DNA of 64,000 nucleotides from Lentzea albidocapillata subsp. violacea (GTDB lineage: Bacteria; Actinomycetota; Actinomycetes; Mycobacteriales; Pseudonocardiaceae). The notes under the pieces are model-generated. The model did no database searches and was not told where the DNA came from. It saw nothing but the letters and a program-made list of their open reading frames with translations. Every line of letters begins with the position of its first letter. Within the stretch, counting starts at the first letter, position 1. The translations under genes were made by a program, and so were the position numbers. The stretch lies in NCBI RefSeq assembly GCF_900100275.1, contig NZ_FNET01000001.1:1-64000 (forward strand). Reading direction: 5' to 3'. Shown piece by piece: positions 1-8,069 of the stretch.

Positions 1-607
1 CGCTTCAGACCGTGTCAGGGGTGGCACGCACCGGGCCGGGCGGGGCGGACAGAACAGAGATGGGTCCTGGTGAGACAGGCTCCTATCAGGTCACTTCCGC
101 CCGCCTGGTGACGTGCACGCGAGACCGCCAGGCCGGACGACAGATCCGGCGAAAGACACCCTGGTCAGTTGCTTTGAGGGTCAGACCAGCCCAGGCGATC
201 CCGCCACAACATCCTCTCTGTTGCTTTGAGGGTTGCGTTGGCGGTGGGGTCCCATCACGAGCCGAGCCAAGAGCGGGCCACACCTGAGGGGTGAGGTCAA
301 GTCGACGAAAAGCGTGTCGACTTGACCTCACCCCTCAGGTGCAGCAAGTGCTGTGGCGCGACTCGTGATGGGACCCCACCGCCTGGCCCGTATGGAAGGA
401 CGGCTCGCCTGCGGCGTCGCGTGCGATCTGTTGTTCTGACGCGGTGGTGCGTCGTTGGGGGGATTCCTGGTTGGCACGCAACGGTTCCATGGCGCACGTT
501 GAGCTGATGCGTGGGTTGTGGGAGCCGTGGGATTAGGACCACCACCTTGTGGTCGACTCCGCCCTTGAGAGTTCGGATGGTCGGTGTCGCTTGTGGTGGA
601 AGTGGTG
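1..607. other. Non-coding region at window start
   Basis: No convincing coding sequence was found here. Open frames on both strands have Arg/Pro-rich, low-complexity translations without recognisable motifs. Visible structure: a 14-nt direct repeat GTTGCTTTGAGGGT at 168-181 and 220-233 (52 bp apart), and the nested inverted repeat at 240-383, listed separately. The stretch 384-607 shows nothing I can interpret. Confidence 0.6.
240..383. repeat. Two nested perfect inverted repeats
   Basis: The outer arms are 22 bp and perfectly complementary (240-261 with 362-383; left arm begins GGCGGTGGGGTCCC). The inner arms are 26 bp and perfect (281-306 with 316-341; left arm begins CACCTGAGGGGTGAGG) around a 9-nt loop, GAAAAGCGT. 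About 19-20 unpaired bases separate the two stems on each side. No T-tract follows, so this is not a standard terminator. It could be a small palindromic mobile element, a recombination remnant or a strong RNA structure. Confidence 0.75.
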
Positions 608-644
608 CGGGGTCTGCGGTCAACAGGGGAGACCGCAGACCCCG
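608..644 (-). terminator. Hairpin downstream of the flavoprotein gene
   Basis: A perfect 13-bp stem (608-620 with 632-644, around GGGGTCTGCGGT) with an 11-nt loop lies 12 bp past the stop codon of the minus-strand gene ending at 657. Its position suggests an intrinsic terminator of the GC-rich, U-poor actinobacterial type. Confidence 0.6.
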
Positions 645-656
645 GGGTTGTGGGCG

Positions 657-2429
657 TTAGGCGCTTTCTGTTGCGGCTGCTCGGCCTGCTGCTCGGCCGG
701 AGAAGAGGCAGCCGCCCAGGAACGTGCCTTCCAGTGCGCGGTAGCCGTGTACGCCGCCGCCGCCGAAGCCTGCTACCTCGCCTGCTGCGTACAGGCCGCG
801 GATTGGCTGGCCGTTCGCGTTTAGTACGCGGCCCTGCAGGTCTGTTTGGAGGCCGCCCAGTGTTTTGCGGGTCAGGATGTTCATCCTGATCGCGATCAGC
901 GGGCCGGAGCCTGGGTCCAGGAGTTTGTGCAGGCTTGCCGTTCGGGCGAGGCTGTCGCCGCTGTAGGCGAGGGAGTTGCGGATTCCCATCACCTGCACGT
1001 CCTTGGTGAACGGGTTGTCGGTCTGCTGGTCGCGGACGGTGATCTGGCGGCGCAGGTCGTCCAGGTTGATCAGGTTCTGGCCGGTCAGCGCGTTCATGCC
1101 TGCCACTAGGTCCGGCAGGTTGTTCTTGATGACGAAGTCGACGCCCTTGTCCATGAACGCCTTCACTGGCGGCGGTGTGCTGTTGAGCAGCCGCATCGCG
1201 AGGTAGGCGATGAGGTTCTTGGCGGTGATCTCCGGGTTCTGCTCGGAGCCGGAGAGCACGAACTCCTTGTCGATGATCTTCTTGTTGAGGACGAACCACG
1301 AGTAGTCGTAGCCGGACTTGCCGATCATCTCCAGCGTGCCGAGTGTGTCCAGTGACGGGATGCCTGGGTTGGGGAAGCGCTTGCCTCGCGCGTCGAGCCA
1401 CAGGGACGACGGTGCCGCCAGCACGCGGATGCCGTGGTCCGGCCAGATCGGCGTGTGGTTGATCAGGCCCTCGGTGTAGTGCCACATGCGGTCGCGGTTG
1501 ACCAGGCGGCCGCCTGCCAGTTCGGTGATCGCCAGCATCCGGCCGTCCACGTGCGCGGGGACGCCGGTGACCAGTCGCTGGGGTGCGGGCCCGAGGCGGG
1601 CGGGCCAGTTGCGCCGTACCAGGTCCTTGTTGGCGCCGATGCCGCCGGAGGTGACGATCACCATGGGCGCGTACAGCTCGAAGTCCCCGATCTTCTTGCG
1701 GGAGCTGGGGGTGCCGCGTGCCGCGCTGCTGGGTTCCAGCAGGCTGCCGCGCACGCCGGTGACGGCGCCGTTGCTGGTGATCAGGCCGTCGACCTGGTGG
1801 CGGAACTTGAAGGTGACCTTGCCGTCGCGGACTCCCTCGCGCGTCTTCTTCTCGAACGGCTCCATCACGCCCGGACCGGTGCCCAGCGTCATGTGGAAGC
1901 GCGGCACCGAGTTGCCCGGGCCGTCCGCGAGCTGTCCGCCGCGTTCGGCCCAGCCGACGATCGGCACCCAGCGCACGCCGAGGCCGTACAGCCAGTCGCG
2001 CTTCTCGCCTGCGGCGAAGTTCAGGTACGCCTCTGCCCACTTCGCGGCCCAGTGGTCCTCGCCCAGGGGATCGTTCACGCCGCGGTCGAACCCGGCGGTG
2101 TTGAACCAGTCGGCGCGGGCCAGCTCCAGCGAGTCCTTGATGCCCGCGGTCCGCTGCTCCTGGGAGTTGACGAAGAAGAGGCCGCCGAGCGACCAGAAGG
2201 CCTGTCCGCCCAGGCTGGCCTCGGGTTCCTGGTCCAGCAGCAGGACCTTGCGGCCCGCCGCGGCCAGTTCGGAGGTCGCCACGAGACCCGCCAGGCCGTG
2301 TCCGATGACGATCACGTCCGCGTCGACTCTCGGCGCGGCCCCGGCGACTGCCTGCCCCAGAGCCCCGCTCGCGGCGATCGCGCCACTCGCGGCCAGCAGG
2401 TTGCGACGGCTGATGTTCCGGTCTGACAT
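657..2429 (-). CDS. Tat-exported FAD-binding dehydrogenase
   Basis: A 590-residue flavoprotein of the FAD_binding_2 class (KstD / fumarate-reductase-like fold). It starts with a twin-arginine-like signal (SRRNLLAAS, residues 7-15), followed by a dinucleotide-binding Rossmann motif, VIGHGLAG (about 41-48), and an acidic residue in LLLDQE. The C-terminus has the typical FAD-closing segment GLYAAGEVAGFGGGG. I chose the ATG at 2429 because GAGGAAGG precedes it by about 8 nt; an upstream in-frame ATG at 2462 would bury the Tat signal. It is divergent from the PucR gene at 2583, which may control it. The substrate is unknown; ketosteroid-type and other alpha,beta-dehydrogenations are possible. Confidence 0.8.
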   Translation of the reverse strand: MSDRNISRRNLLAASGAIAASGALGQAVAGAAPRVDADVIVIGHGLAGLVATSELAAAGRKVLLLDQEPEASLGGQAFWSLGGLFFVNSQEQRTAGIKDSLELARADWFNTAGFDRGVNDPLGEDHWAAKWAEAYLNFAAGEKRDWLYGLGVRWVPIVGWAERGGQLADGPGNSVPRFHMTLGTGPGVMEPFEKKTREGVRDGKVTFKFRHQVDGLITSNGAVTGVRGSLLEPSSAARGTPSSRKKIGDFELYAPMVIVTSGGIGANKDLVRRNWPARLGPAPQRLVTGVPAHVDGRMLAITELAGGRLVNRDRMWHYTEGLINHTPIWPDHGIRVLAAPSSLWLDARGKRFPNPGIPSLDTLGTLEMIGKSGYDYSWFVLNKKIIDKEFVLSGSEQNPEITAKNLIAYLAMRLLNSTPPPVKAFMDKGVDFVIKNNLPDLVAGMNALTGQNLINLDDLRRQITVRDQQTDNPFTKDVQVMGIRNSLAYSGDSLARTASLHKLLDPGSGPLIAIRMNILTRKTLGGLQTDLQGRVLNANGQPIRGLYAAGEVAGFGGGGVHGYRALEGTFLGGCLFSGRAAGRAAATESA

Positions 2430-2544
2430 CCCAGGGCCTTCCTCGTTGAAGGGTGGAGCCAACGCGAATTACTCTCGCGTATAGCAACTAACCAGTAACC
2501 GGAGAGCGGGGGATAGGGTCCCGCCACCAAACGGCGACGGCTGT

Positions 2545-2563
2545 GTTGTGGCCGTCACACAAC
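2545..2563. promoter_or_regulatory. Palindrome in divergent promoter region
   Basis: GTTGTG-N7-CACAAC is a perfect 6+6 bp inverted repeat in the 153-bp gap between the flavoprotein gene and the PucR regulator, 20 bp before the latter's start. It is a candidate operator for PucR autoregulation; this is an inference from position and symmetry only. Confidence 0.4.
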
Positions 2564-2582
2564 GTGGTGTTCGGGAGTCGAC

Positions 2583-3722
2583 GTGCCGGGTATGTCCGCG
2601 ATGGTCCGCCAGGTGCTCGCAGCGGTCGCCGCCGACGACAAGGTTGTCGAACGGGTCGTCGACGCGGCCCGCGGCAACTCGCCGGAGGTCGCCCGGCTGC
2701 CCGCGGAGGAGAACCGCCGGCACATCGCGTTCCTGCTGTCCGAAGGGGTCGCTCACCTCGAACGCGGCGGTTCGCCCGACGACGGCGACTTCTCCGCCGC
2801 GTTGTCGCTCGGGGCCGACCGCGCTGCCCAGGGCGTGTCGATGGCGGGGTTGCTGCGCGGGGTGCACGCCGGGCGCACGGAGTTGATCAGGGCGAGTGTC
2901 GAGCTCGCGCGGTCGCTTGGGGTCGACGACGGCACGATCCTGGACTTCATGATCGACCTGGACCACTACGTCGGCGCGGTCGAGCGGCACATCATCAGCG
3001 GCTACCACACCGCCGAAATACAGCTGTCGCGCACGGCCCGCGATCTGAACGCCCAGGTGTTGCGGCGGTTGCTGGTGTCCGGCGAGTTCCCGGACGTCTC
3101 CGAACTCGCGCGCGCCGGCCTGCGTCCCGACGGGCGTTATCACTGCGTGGTGTCCGGGGTGACCGACCCGAGCCACGCGCGGACGCTGGAACAGCGGCTG
3201 CACGCGTTCGGCGGCGTGTACGGGCTGGTCGAGGGGCGCCTGGCGGGACTCACGCACGTGCCGCCGTCGTGGTCGGACGATCTGCTCGTGGTGTCGCCCG
3301 CGACGGCACTGAAGTCGTTGCGGGGCACGTACTCGATGTGCACGCGCGCATTGGCGGCCGCGGGAGCTTCTCTGGGTGTGCGGTTGCTGACGGATCTCGC
3401 TGGTGAGACCGCTCTCGCGGCGTTCCCCGGGCTGGCGGACACACTCGCCGACGCGCTGCTCGGCCAGCTGGACCCGAAGAGCACGTTCCACCACGAGATG
3501 GTCGTGACGGCGTTGTGCTACCTGGACAACGGCGGCCGGCTCAGTGCGACGGCCACCGCTCTGCACATCCACGCGAACACCGTGCGGTACCGGTTGGACC
3601 GGCTGGTGGAGCTGACCGGCGCGGACCTCGGCGAGAACCCGGATGCGGGACGTTCACATGTGCTGACGACGCTGCACACCTGGTGGGCGCTGCGGTCGTG
3701 GATCGACCGCAGCGCCGGGTGA
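2583..3722 (+). CDS. PucR-family transcriptional regulator
   Basis: A 379-residue regulator of the PucR/CdaR type. The C-terminal helix-turn-helix is clear: LDNGGRLSATATALHIHANT followed by VRYRLDRLVELTG, the usual PucR HTH_30 pattern (about residues 318-352). The N-terminal 160 residues look like a helical sensory bundle of the RsbRD type seen in actinobacterial PucR proteins. The GTG at 2583 is preceded by CGGGAG. The gene is transcribed away from the flavoprotein dehydrogenase, the usual arrangement for a local regulator. The effector cannot be read from the sequence. Confidence 0.85.
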   Translation: MPGMSAMVRQVLAAVAADDKVVERVVDAARGNSPEVARLPAEENRRHIAFLLSEGVAHLERGGSPDDGDFSAALSLGADRAAQGVSMAGLLRGVHAGRTELIRASVELARSLGVDDGTILDFMIDLDHYVGAVERHIISGYHTAEIQLSRTARDLNAQVLRRLLVSGEFPDVSELARAGLRPDGRYHCVVSGVTDPSHARTLEQRLHAFGGVYGLVEGRLAGLTHVPPSWSDDLLVVSPATALKSLRGTYSMCTRALAAAGASLGVRLLTDLAGETALAAFPGLADTLADALLGQLDPKSTFHHEMVVTALCYLDNGGRLSATATALHIHANTVRYRLDRLVELTGADLGENPDAGRSHVLTTLHTWWALRSWIDRSAG

Positions 3723-3728
3723 CGCCCT

Positions 3729-4139
3729 TTAGAGGCGGTAGAAGTTGGCGTAGTGGTCGGGGGAGAAGTAGACCGTGCCGGTGGTGCGGTCGACGATGAT
3801 CCGGTACGCGTCCCGGGACGCGCCGCAGGCACGCGGGTACACGTCGAACTCCAGGTAGCTGTGGCCCGCGGGCAGCTGGCCCTCGCGGTTCTGGTGCACA
3901 CCGCCCGCGAAGTTGCACTGGCCGTTCGGCCAGCTGTTCCAGCCACGTGTGCTCGGGTAGCCCTTGCCCGACCAGGTCGAGTTGGCGGTGCGGGCCGCGG
4001 AACAGCGCGACTGCGTGCAGGAGCTGTAGACGGCGGCGTCGGCCGCGGGAGCGACGGCCGTGGTCACGCCGAGGACGGACGCGACGACGGCGAGGGCGGC
4101 GAACAGGCGACGTGTCCGGTGCGGTTGCAGGGTTTGCAC
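3729..4139 (-). CDS. Secreted guanyl-specific ribonuclease (RNase Sa/T1 family)
   Basis: A 136-residue precursor with a signal peptide (RR at 10-11, hydrophobic core 12-30, likely cleavage after ADA near 35). The mature part matches Streptomyces RNase Sa: NREGQLPAGHSYLEFDV contains the catalytic base Glu97, AYRIIV contains Arg113, and DHYANF contains the catalytic acid His129. The enzyme should cleave extracellular RNA 3' of guanosine. GTG start with GGAGG 6 nt upstream. No barstar-like inhibitor gene is adjacent or visible in the window. It ends 6 bp from the end of the PucR gene (convergent). Confidence 0.9.
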   Translation of the reverse strand: MQTLQPHRTRRLFAALAVVASVLGVTTAVAPAADAAVYSSCTQSRCSAARTANSTWSGKGYPSTRGWNSWPNGQCNFAGGVHQNREGQLPAGHSYLEFDVYPRACGASRDAYRIIVDRTTGTVYFSPDHYANFYRL

Positions 4140-4327
4140 TTCAGACCTCCATCGGCAGGGAACGAGGAACGTCGTGATCCTTTCTGTTGATCACCACGAG
4201 CTGATGAACGGCAGGGAACCATCCGCGCAACTGTGGCCACCCCAAGCTCGCACATCCGGCGCCCCCGCGCACGGCTCGGGCCGTCCACGACTCTGAACGC
4301 CCGAGTTGATCAACTCCGAACAGCCGA

Positions 4328-4362
4328 TTGCGGATGCTGCCTCCGGCGATAGATTTGTCCAA
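4328..4362 (+). promoter_or_regulatory. Probable leaderless promoter of the CBM2 lipoprotein
   Basis: TTGCGG (4328-4333), a 16-bp spacer and TAGATT (4350-4355) stand 6 bp before the ATG at 4362, and there is no Shine-Dalgarno sequence. The spacing implies that transcription starts at or next to the start codon. Confidence 0.45.
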
Positions 4363-5183
4363 TGACAGCACGAAAGCACTTGTTGGTGCTGTTGACCTTG
4401 CTCGTGGCCGGGTGCACGGCCCCGCAGGACGGCAGACCTTTCCCCGCGCCCCGCGTCTCTTCTCCTGACACAGCAGCGAAAGAGCCGTCCACAAAGGTGC
4501 GTGCCGTGGTGGACGGCCGCACCGTCGAACTGGCGGACGGCACGCGTGCCCGCATCTCGCTGCTCGCCGAGCCGACGCCGTGCGCCGCTCCCGCTGCTCT
4601 CGACTTCGCCACGAAAGCGTTGCTGGACAAAGAAGTCCGGGTGAGCAGCATCACGCCGGGCGAGGTCTCGCTGGCGCTGCCGGACGGCACCGACTACGCG
4701 TTGCTGGCCGTCCAGTACGGCTTCCTGCGCACCGCTGGAGTGGACGGTGGCCCGCTGGTCGAGGCGGAAAGCAAGGCGGAGAAGGCGAAACTCGGCCTCT
4801 GGGCGCAGGGCGGATGTCCCACGCCTCCCTCGTCGACCAGCGTCACGGCTCCGCCGCCGGCCGCGCCGTGCATCGTGGTCTACCGGGTCACCAACCAGTG
4901 GGCCGGCGCGTTTCAGGCCGACGTGACCATCCGCAACGTCAGCGGCGCGCTGGTCGAGGGCTGGACGGTGCGCTGGCGGTTCGCCGACGGAGAGACCGTG
5001 GCGCAGCTGTGGAACGGCACGGTGTCCCAGTCCGGCGCCGATGTGAGCGTGACCAACGCCGGCTACAACGCGCTGATCATCAAGGACGGCTCGGTGACGT
5101 TCGGGTTCAACGGCTCGGCCACCGGGCCGATCTCGGCGCCGAGCGCGTTCAGTGTCAACGGGACTGCCTGCACGACCGGTTGA
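4362..5183 (+). CDS. Lipoprotein: SNase-like domain fused to CBM2
   Basis: A 273-residue lipoprotein with lipobox LVAGC (Cys18). Residues about 45-150 resemble the staphylococcal-nuclease fold (VVDGRTVEL, DGTRARISLL, then AEKAKLGLW at the end). The acidic metal ligands and the second catalytic arginine expected in active thermonucleases are not evident, for example VDGRTV where VIDGDTV is usual. After a Pro/Thr/Ser linker, residues about 170-273 form a family 2 carbohydrate-binding module (VVYRVTNQWAGAFQADVTI, VEGWTVRW, ISAPSAFSVNGTACT). It is probably a membrane-anchored polysaccharide-binding protein with a degenerate nuclease-like domain. Confidence 0.75.
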   Translation: MTARKHLLVLLTLLVAGCTAPQDGRPFPAPRVSSPDTAAKEPSTKVRAVVDGRTVELADGTRARISLLAEPTPCAAPAALDFATKALLDKEVRVSSITPGEVSLALPDGTDYALLAVQYGFLRTAGVDGGPLVEAESKAEKAKLGLWAQGGCPTPPSSTSVTAPPPAAPCIVVYRVTNQWAGAFQADVTIRNVSGALVEGWTVRWRFADGETVAQLWNGTVSQSGADVSVTNAGYNALIIKDGSVTFGFNGSATGPISAPSAFSVNGTACTTG

Positions 5184-5187
5184 GGCC

Positions 5188-5207
5188 AGCCACTCGATGG
5201 AGTGGCT
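5188..5207 (+). terminator. Hairpin after the lipoprotein gene
   Basis: AGCCACTC-GATG-GAGTGGCT is a perfect 8-bp stem with a 4-nt loop starting 5 bp after the lipoprotein stop and followed by TTCC. It is probably a terminator insulating the pca operon, though it could also be an operator. Confidence 0.5.
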
Positions 5208-5259
5208 TTCCGCTGAATGGAAAGAGTCGGTCGACTCCGATGCGACGTTTGCCTAGCGT
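5207..5259 (+). promoter_or_regulatory. pca operon promoter with candidate operator
   Basis: TCGACT (5231-5236), a 17-bp spacer and TAGCGT (5254-5259) end 8 bp before the GTG of pcaH, which lacks a Shine-Dalgarno sequence, so a leaderless transcript is likely. Just upstream, TTTCC-N7-GGAAA (5207-5223) is an imperfectly spaced palindrome of the kind bound by IclR-type aromatic-catabolism regulators. No such regulator is encoded next to the operon. Confidence 0.45.
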
Positions 5260-5267
5260 TCGTTCGT

Positions 5268-6005
5268 GTGACGACCAGCCAGGAAGAGATCAGCGACGAG
5301 ATCGCGAAGATCCAGGCCGACTCACCGAGAGGTGCGCCGCTGCTGGACTTCGTGCCGTACCGCAGCACGGCGTTGCGTCACCCGACGAAGGAACCGCGCC
5401 ACGTCGACCCCGAAGGCGCCGAGCTGCTCACGCCCGTCTTCGGCCACTCCGACGTCGCCGCGATCGAGGCCGACCTGACCGTGCAGCGCGGCGGCGAGCC
5501 GATCGGCGAACGCATCCGCGTGCACGGCCGCGTGCTCGACGGCGACGGCCGTCCGGTGCGCCGCCAGCTCGTCGAGGTCTGGCAGGCCAACGCCGCCGGC
5601 CGCTACTCGCACCAGGGCGACCAGCACCCGGCGCCGCTGGACCCGAACTTCACCGGCGTCGGCCGCTGCCTGACCGACGACGACGGCTGGTACTCGTTCA
5701 CGTCGATCAAGCCGGGCCCCTACCCGTGGCGCAACCACCACAACGCCTGGCGGCCCGCGCACATCCACTTCTCGTTGTTCGGCACCGACTTCACGCAACG
5801 GCTGATCACGCAGATGTACTTCCCCGGCGACCAGCTGCTGGCGCTGGACCCGATCGCGCAGTCGATCACCGACCCCGCCGCCCTGGCGCGGCTGATCGCG
5901 TCGTACGACCACTCGCGGTCCGAACACGAGTGGCTGCTCGGCTACCGCTGGGACATAGTGCTGACCGGCAGCCACGCGACCTACCTGGAGCCGTCCGATG
6001 ACTGA
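5268..6005 (+). CDS. pcaH: Protocatechuate 3,4-dioxygenase beta subunit
   Basis: A 245-residue subunit of the intradiol dioxygenase that opens protocatechuate to 3-carboxy-cis,cis-muconate using non-haem Fe(III). The iron-binding region is visible: GWYSFTSIKPGPYPWRNHHN contributes the Tyr ligands and RPAHIHFS the His ligands. The intradiol fold starts at HGRVLDGDGRPVRRQLVEVW. I place the start at the GTG at 5268 because the promoter -10 lies immediately upstream; an in-frame ATG at 5217 lies in the promoter. It overlaps pcaG by 8 bp, so the two subunits are translationally coupled. Confidence 0.95.
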   Translation: MTTSQEEISDEIAKIQADSPRGAPLLDFVPYRSTALRHPTKEPRHVDPEGAELLTPVFGHSDVAAIEADLTVQRGGEPIGERIRVHGRVLDGDGRPVRRQLVEVWQANAAGRYSHQGDQHPAPLDPNFTGVGRCLTDDDGWYSFTSIKPGPYPWRNHHNAWRPAHIHFSLFGTDFTQRLITQMYFPGDQLLALDPIAQSITDPAALARLIASYDHSRSEHEWLLGYRWDIVLTGSHATYLEPSDD

Positions 6006-6492
6006 AGCGACTCCCGGCCAGACCATCGGCCCGTTCTTCCACCACGCGCTCGCGTTCCCCGGCGACTCCGAACTGGTGCCGTTCGGCTCGGCCGGATCCG
6101 TGGTGCTGCACGGCTACGTCCACGACGGCGCGGGCGACCCCGTGCCGGACGCGATGATCGAGATCCGCCAGTCCGACGCCTCCGGTGACGTGCCGCGCGT
6201 CGGCGGGTCGCTGCGGCGACGCGGTGCCGGCTTCACGGGCTGGGGCCGGTCCTGCACCGACGGCGCCGGACACTACTGGTTCAGCACCGTCGAGCCCGCG
6301 CTGCCGTTCTTCGCGGTGACGGTGTTCGCGCGCGGCCTGCTCGACCGGCTGTTCACCCGCATCTACCTGCCCGATGCCGCGGACGCGATCGACGGGCTCG
6401 TTGCCTCGCGGGAGTCCGACGGGCGCCTCCAGTTCGACATCCACCTGCAGGGGCCGTCCGAGACGGTGTTCTTCAAGTTCCCGCGGACGTGA
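5998..6492 (+). CDS. pcaG: Protocatechuate 3,4-dioxygenase alpha subunit
   Basis: A 164-residue alpha subunit, slightly shorter than the usual 180-200. It has the intradiol core (TPGQTIGPFFHHAL near the N-terminus; VPDAMIEIRQSDASG; GHYWFSTVEPALPFF) but lacks the iron-ligand set carried by PcaH, as expected. ATG 5998 lies inside the end of pcaH and the TGA overlaps the GTG of pcaB, continuing the coupled operon. Confidence 0.93.
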   Translation: MTEATPGQTIGPFFHHALAFPGDSELVPFGSAGSVVLHGYVHDGAGDPVPDAMIEIRQSDASGDVPRVGGSLRRRGAGFTGWGRSCTDGAGHYWFSTVEPALPFFAVTVFARGLLDRLFTRIYLPDAADAIDGLVASRESDGRLQFDIHLQGPSETVFFKFPRT

Positions 6493-8069
6493 TCGTGCTG
6501 CCTGGATCTCATCGTGCCGCCGGCCTCGTCGACGATGCCGCGCTGGTGCGGGCGATGCTGGAGGTGGAGGTCGCCTGGGCGCGCGTGCTCGGGACGTCGC
6601 TCTCGCTCGGCGACTGGGTTCCGTCGCTGGACCCGGCCGAGGTGGAGGCCGCCGGCAACCCGGTGCTGCCACTGGTCAACGCCTTGCGGGCGCGCGTCTC
6701 CGGCACCGTCCACACCGGACTCACCAGCCAGGACGTGCTCGACTCCGCGCTGATGCTACTGGCGCGCGGGGCTTTGGAGCGGATGTCGGCGGACCTGGAC
6801 CGAATCGCCGGTGCGCTGGCAGGGCTGGCGGACGAGCACCGGTCCAGCGTGATGGCGGGCCGGACGCTGACACAGCACGCCGTGCCGATCACCTTCGGCC
6901 TCAAGGCCGCGCGGTGGCTGGTGGGCGTGCTCGACGCCATCGACGAACTGGACGTCGTGGCTGTCGCTTTGCCTGTGCAGTGCGGGGGTGCGGCTGGGAC
7001 GATGTCGCGCGTGCCGGATCCGGTCGCGGCGGCGTCGGCGTTCGCCGGACATCTGGGGTTGGTGTGGCCCGGAATGCCTTGGCACACCTACCGTGCGCCG
7101 ATCACGCGGCTGGGTGACGCGGTGGTGCGTTGTTGTGACGCGCTGGGGGTGATGGCGGCGGATCTCTTGACGTTGGGACGGCCGGAGATCGGCGAGGTTC
7201 GCGAGGGGTTCGTGGCCGGGCGGGGTGGGTCGTCGACCATGCCGCACAAGCGGAACCCGGTGCTGTCGGTGCTGGTGAACAGCGCGGCTCTGCGGGCTCC
7301 CGGGCTGGGCGCGCAGCTGCACCTCTGTGCGGCGCGGGCGGTGGACGAGCGGCCGGACGGGGCCTGGCACGCGGAGTGGCCGGCGTTGCGGGCGTTGCTG
7401 GAGCTGGCGGTGGTGGCGGCGTCGCAGGCTGCGGAGCTGGTGGAGGGGCTTGAGGTGCGTGCGGACGTGATGGCGCGGCGGGCCGCCGAGGCTGCTCCGG
7501 ATCTGCTGGCGGAGCGGGGTGGTGGTGCCGATTCGGGCCTGTTTGCGGAGCGGGGCGGTGGTGCCGATCCGGATCTGCTGGCTGAGTCGGGCGGCGGCAC
7601 TGATCCGGACCTGCTGGCTGAGCGGGGCGGTGGTACCGACTCGGGCCTGCTGGCTGAGCGGGGCGGCGGCATGGATTCGGGCCTGCTGGCTGAGCGGGGC
7701 GGTGGCATGGATTCGGATCTGCTGGCGGAGCGGAGCGGTGGTACCGACTCGGGCCTGCTGGCGGAGCGGGGTGGTGGTACCGATCCGGGCCTGCTGGCGG
7801 AGCGGGGCGGTGGCACGGCTCCGGATCTGCTGGCGGAGCGGGGTGGTGGCATGGATTCGGCCCTGTTGGCGGAGCGGGGCGGTGGTACGGACTCGGACCC
7901 GCTGGCGGAGCGGAGCGGCGGGACCGATCCGGCCTCATACCTCGGGGCGGCGGAGGTGTTCGTGGACGAGGCGCTCCGTCGGAATCGATCCCGATTGGCC
8001 CCCTCCGGGGGAGCACGGAGGCCCCCACTCCAATCGTCTCAGAGGGGTCTGACAGAAAATGACGACTGA
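6489..8069 (+). CDS. pcaB: 3-carboxy-cis,cis-muconate cycloisomerase with repeat insertion
   Basis: A 526-residue fumarase/aspartase-superfamily lyase that converts 3-carboxymuconate to 4-carboxymuconolactone. The superfamily signature GSSTMPHKRNPV is present near residues 247-258, preceded by the normal helical core (GTVHTGLTSQDVLDSALM, GRTLTQHAVPITFG). At residue 339 the C-terminal domain is interrupted by twelve copies of a 12-residue repeat (consensus LLAERGGGTDSG, residues 339-482). The normal PcaB ending then resumes (YLGAAEVFVDEALRR). Without the repeat the protein would be about 380 residues. The repeat appears to replace part of the C-terminal helical segment, so activity is uncertain. 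GTG start overlaps the pcaG stop. Confidence 0.88.
   Translation: MIVLPGSHRAAGLVDDAALVRAMLEVEVAWARVLGTSLSLGDWVPSLDPAEVEAAGNPVLPLVNALRARVSGTVHTGLTSQDVLDSALMLLARGALERMSADLDRIAGALAGLADEHRSSVMAGRTLTQHAVPITFGLKAARWLVGVLDAIDELDVVAVALPVQCGGAAGTMSRVPDPVAAASAFAGHLGLVWPGMPWHTYRAPITRLGDAVVRCCDALGVMAADLLTLGRPEIGEVREGFVAGRGGSSTMPHKRNPVLSVLVNSAALRAPGLGAQLHLCAARAVDERPDGAWHAEWPALRALLELAVVAASQAAELVEGLEVRADVMARRAAEAAPDLLAERGGGADSGLFAERGGGADPDLLAESGGGTDPDLLAERGGGTDSGLLAERGGGMDSGLLAERGGGMDSDLLAERSGGTDSGLLAERGGGTDPGLLAERGGGTAPDLLAERGGGMDSALLAERGGGTDSDPLAERSGGTDPASYLGAAEVFVDEALRRNRSRLAPSGGARRPPLQSSQRGLTENDD
7503..7934 (+). repeat. Twelve-copy 36-bp tandem repeat inside pcaB
   Basis: Twelve direct 36-bp units (432 bp) follow each other without gaps, starting CTGCTGGCGGAGCGGGGTGG. 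Each unit encodes LLAERGGG plus four variable residues (ADSG, TDPD, MDSG, TAPD and similar). Because the unit is a multiple of three, copy-number changes keep the pcaB frame. Units differ by a few substitutions, mostly in the last third. This is a minisatellite-like, potentially phase-length-variable array. Confidence 0.95.

Noticed and set aside
168-233. CRISPR-like direct repeat GTTGCTTTGAGGGT
   Set aside because: Only two 14-nt copies, no further units, no cas genes nearby.
328-2487. 719-codon minus-strand frame across the flavoprotein gene
   Set aside because: Arg/Pro-rich out-of-frame shadow; the 590-residue flavoprotein in the other frame has all expected motifs.
3729-4139. RNase as toxin of a toxin-immunity pair
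   Set aside because: It has a plain signal peptide and the size of free secreted RNase Sa; no barstar-like gene is adjacent.
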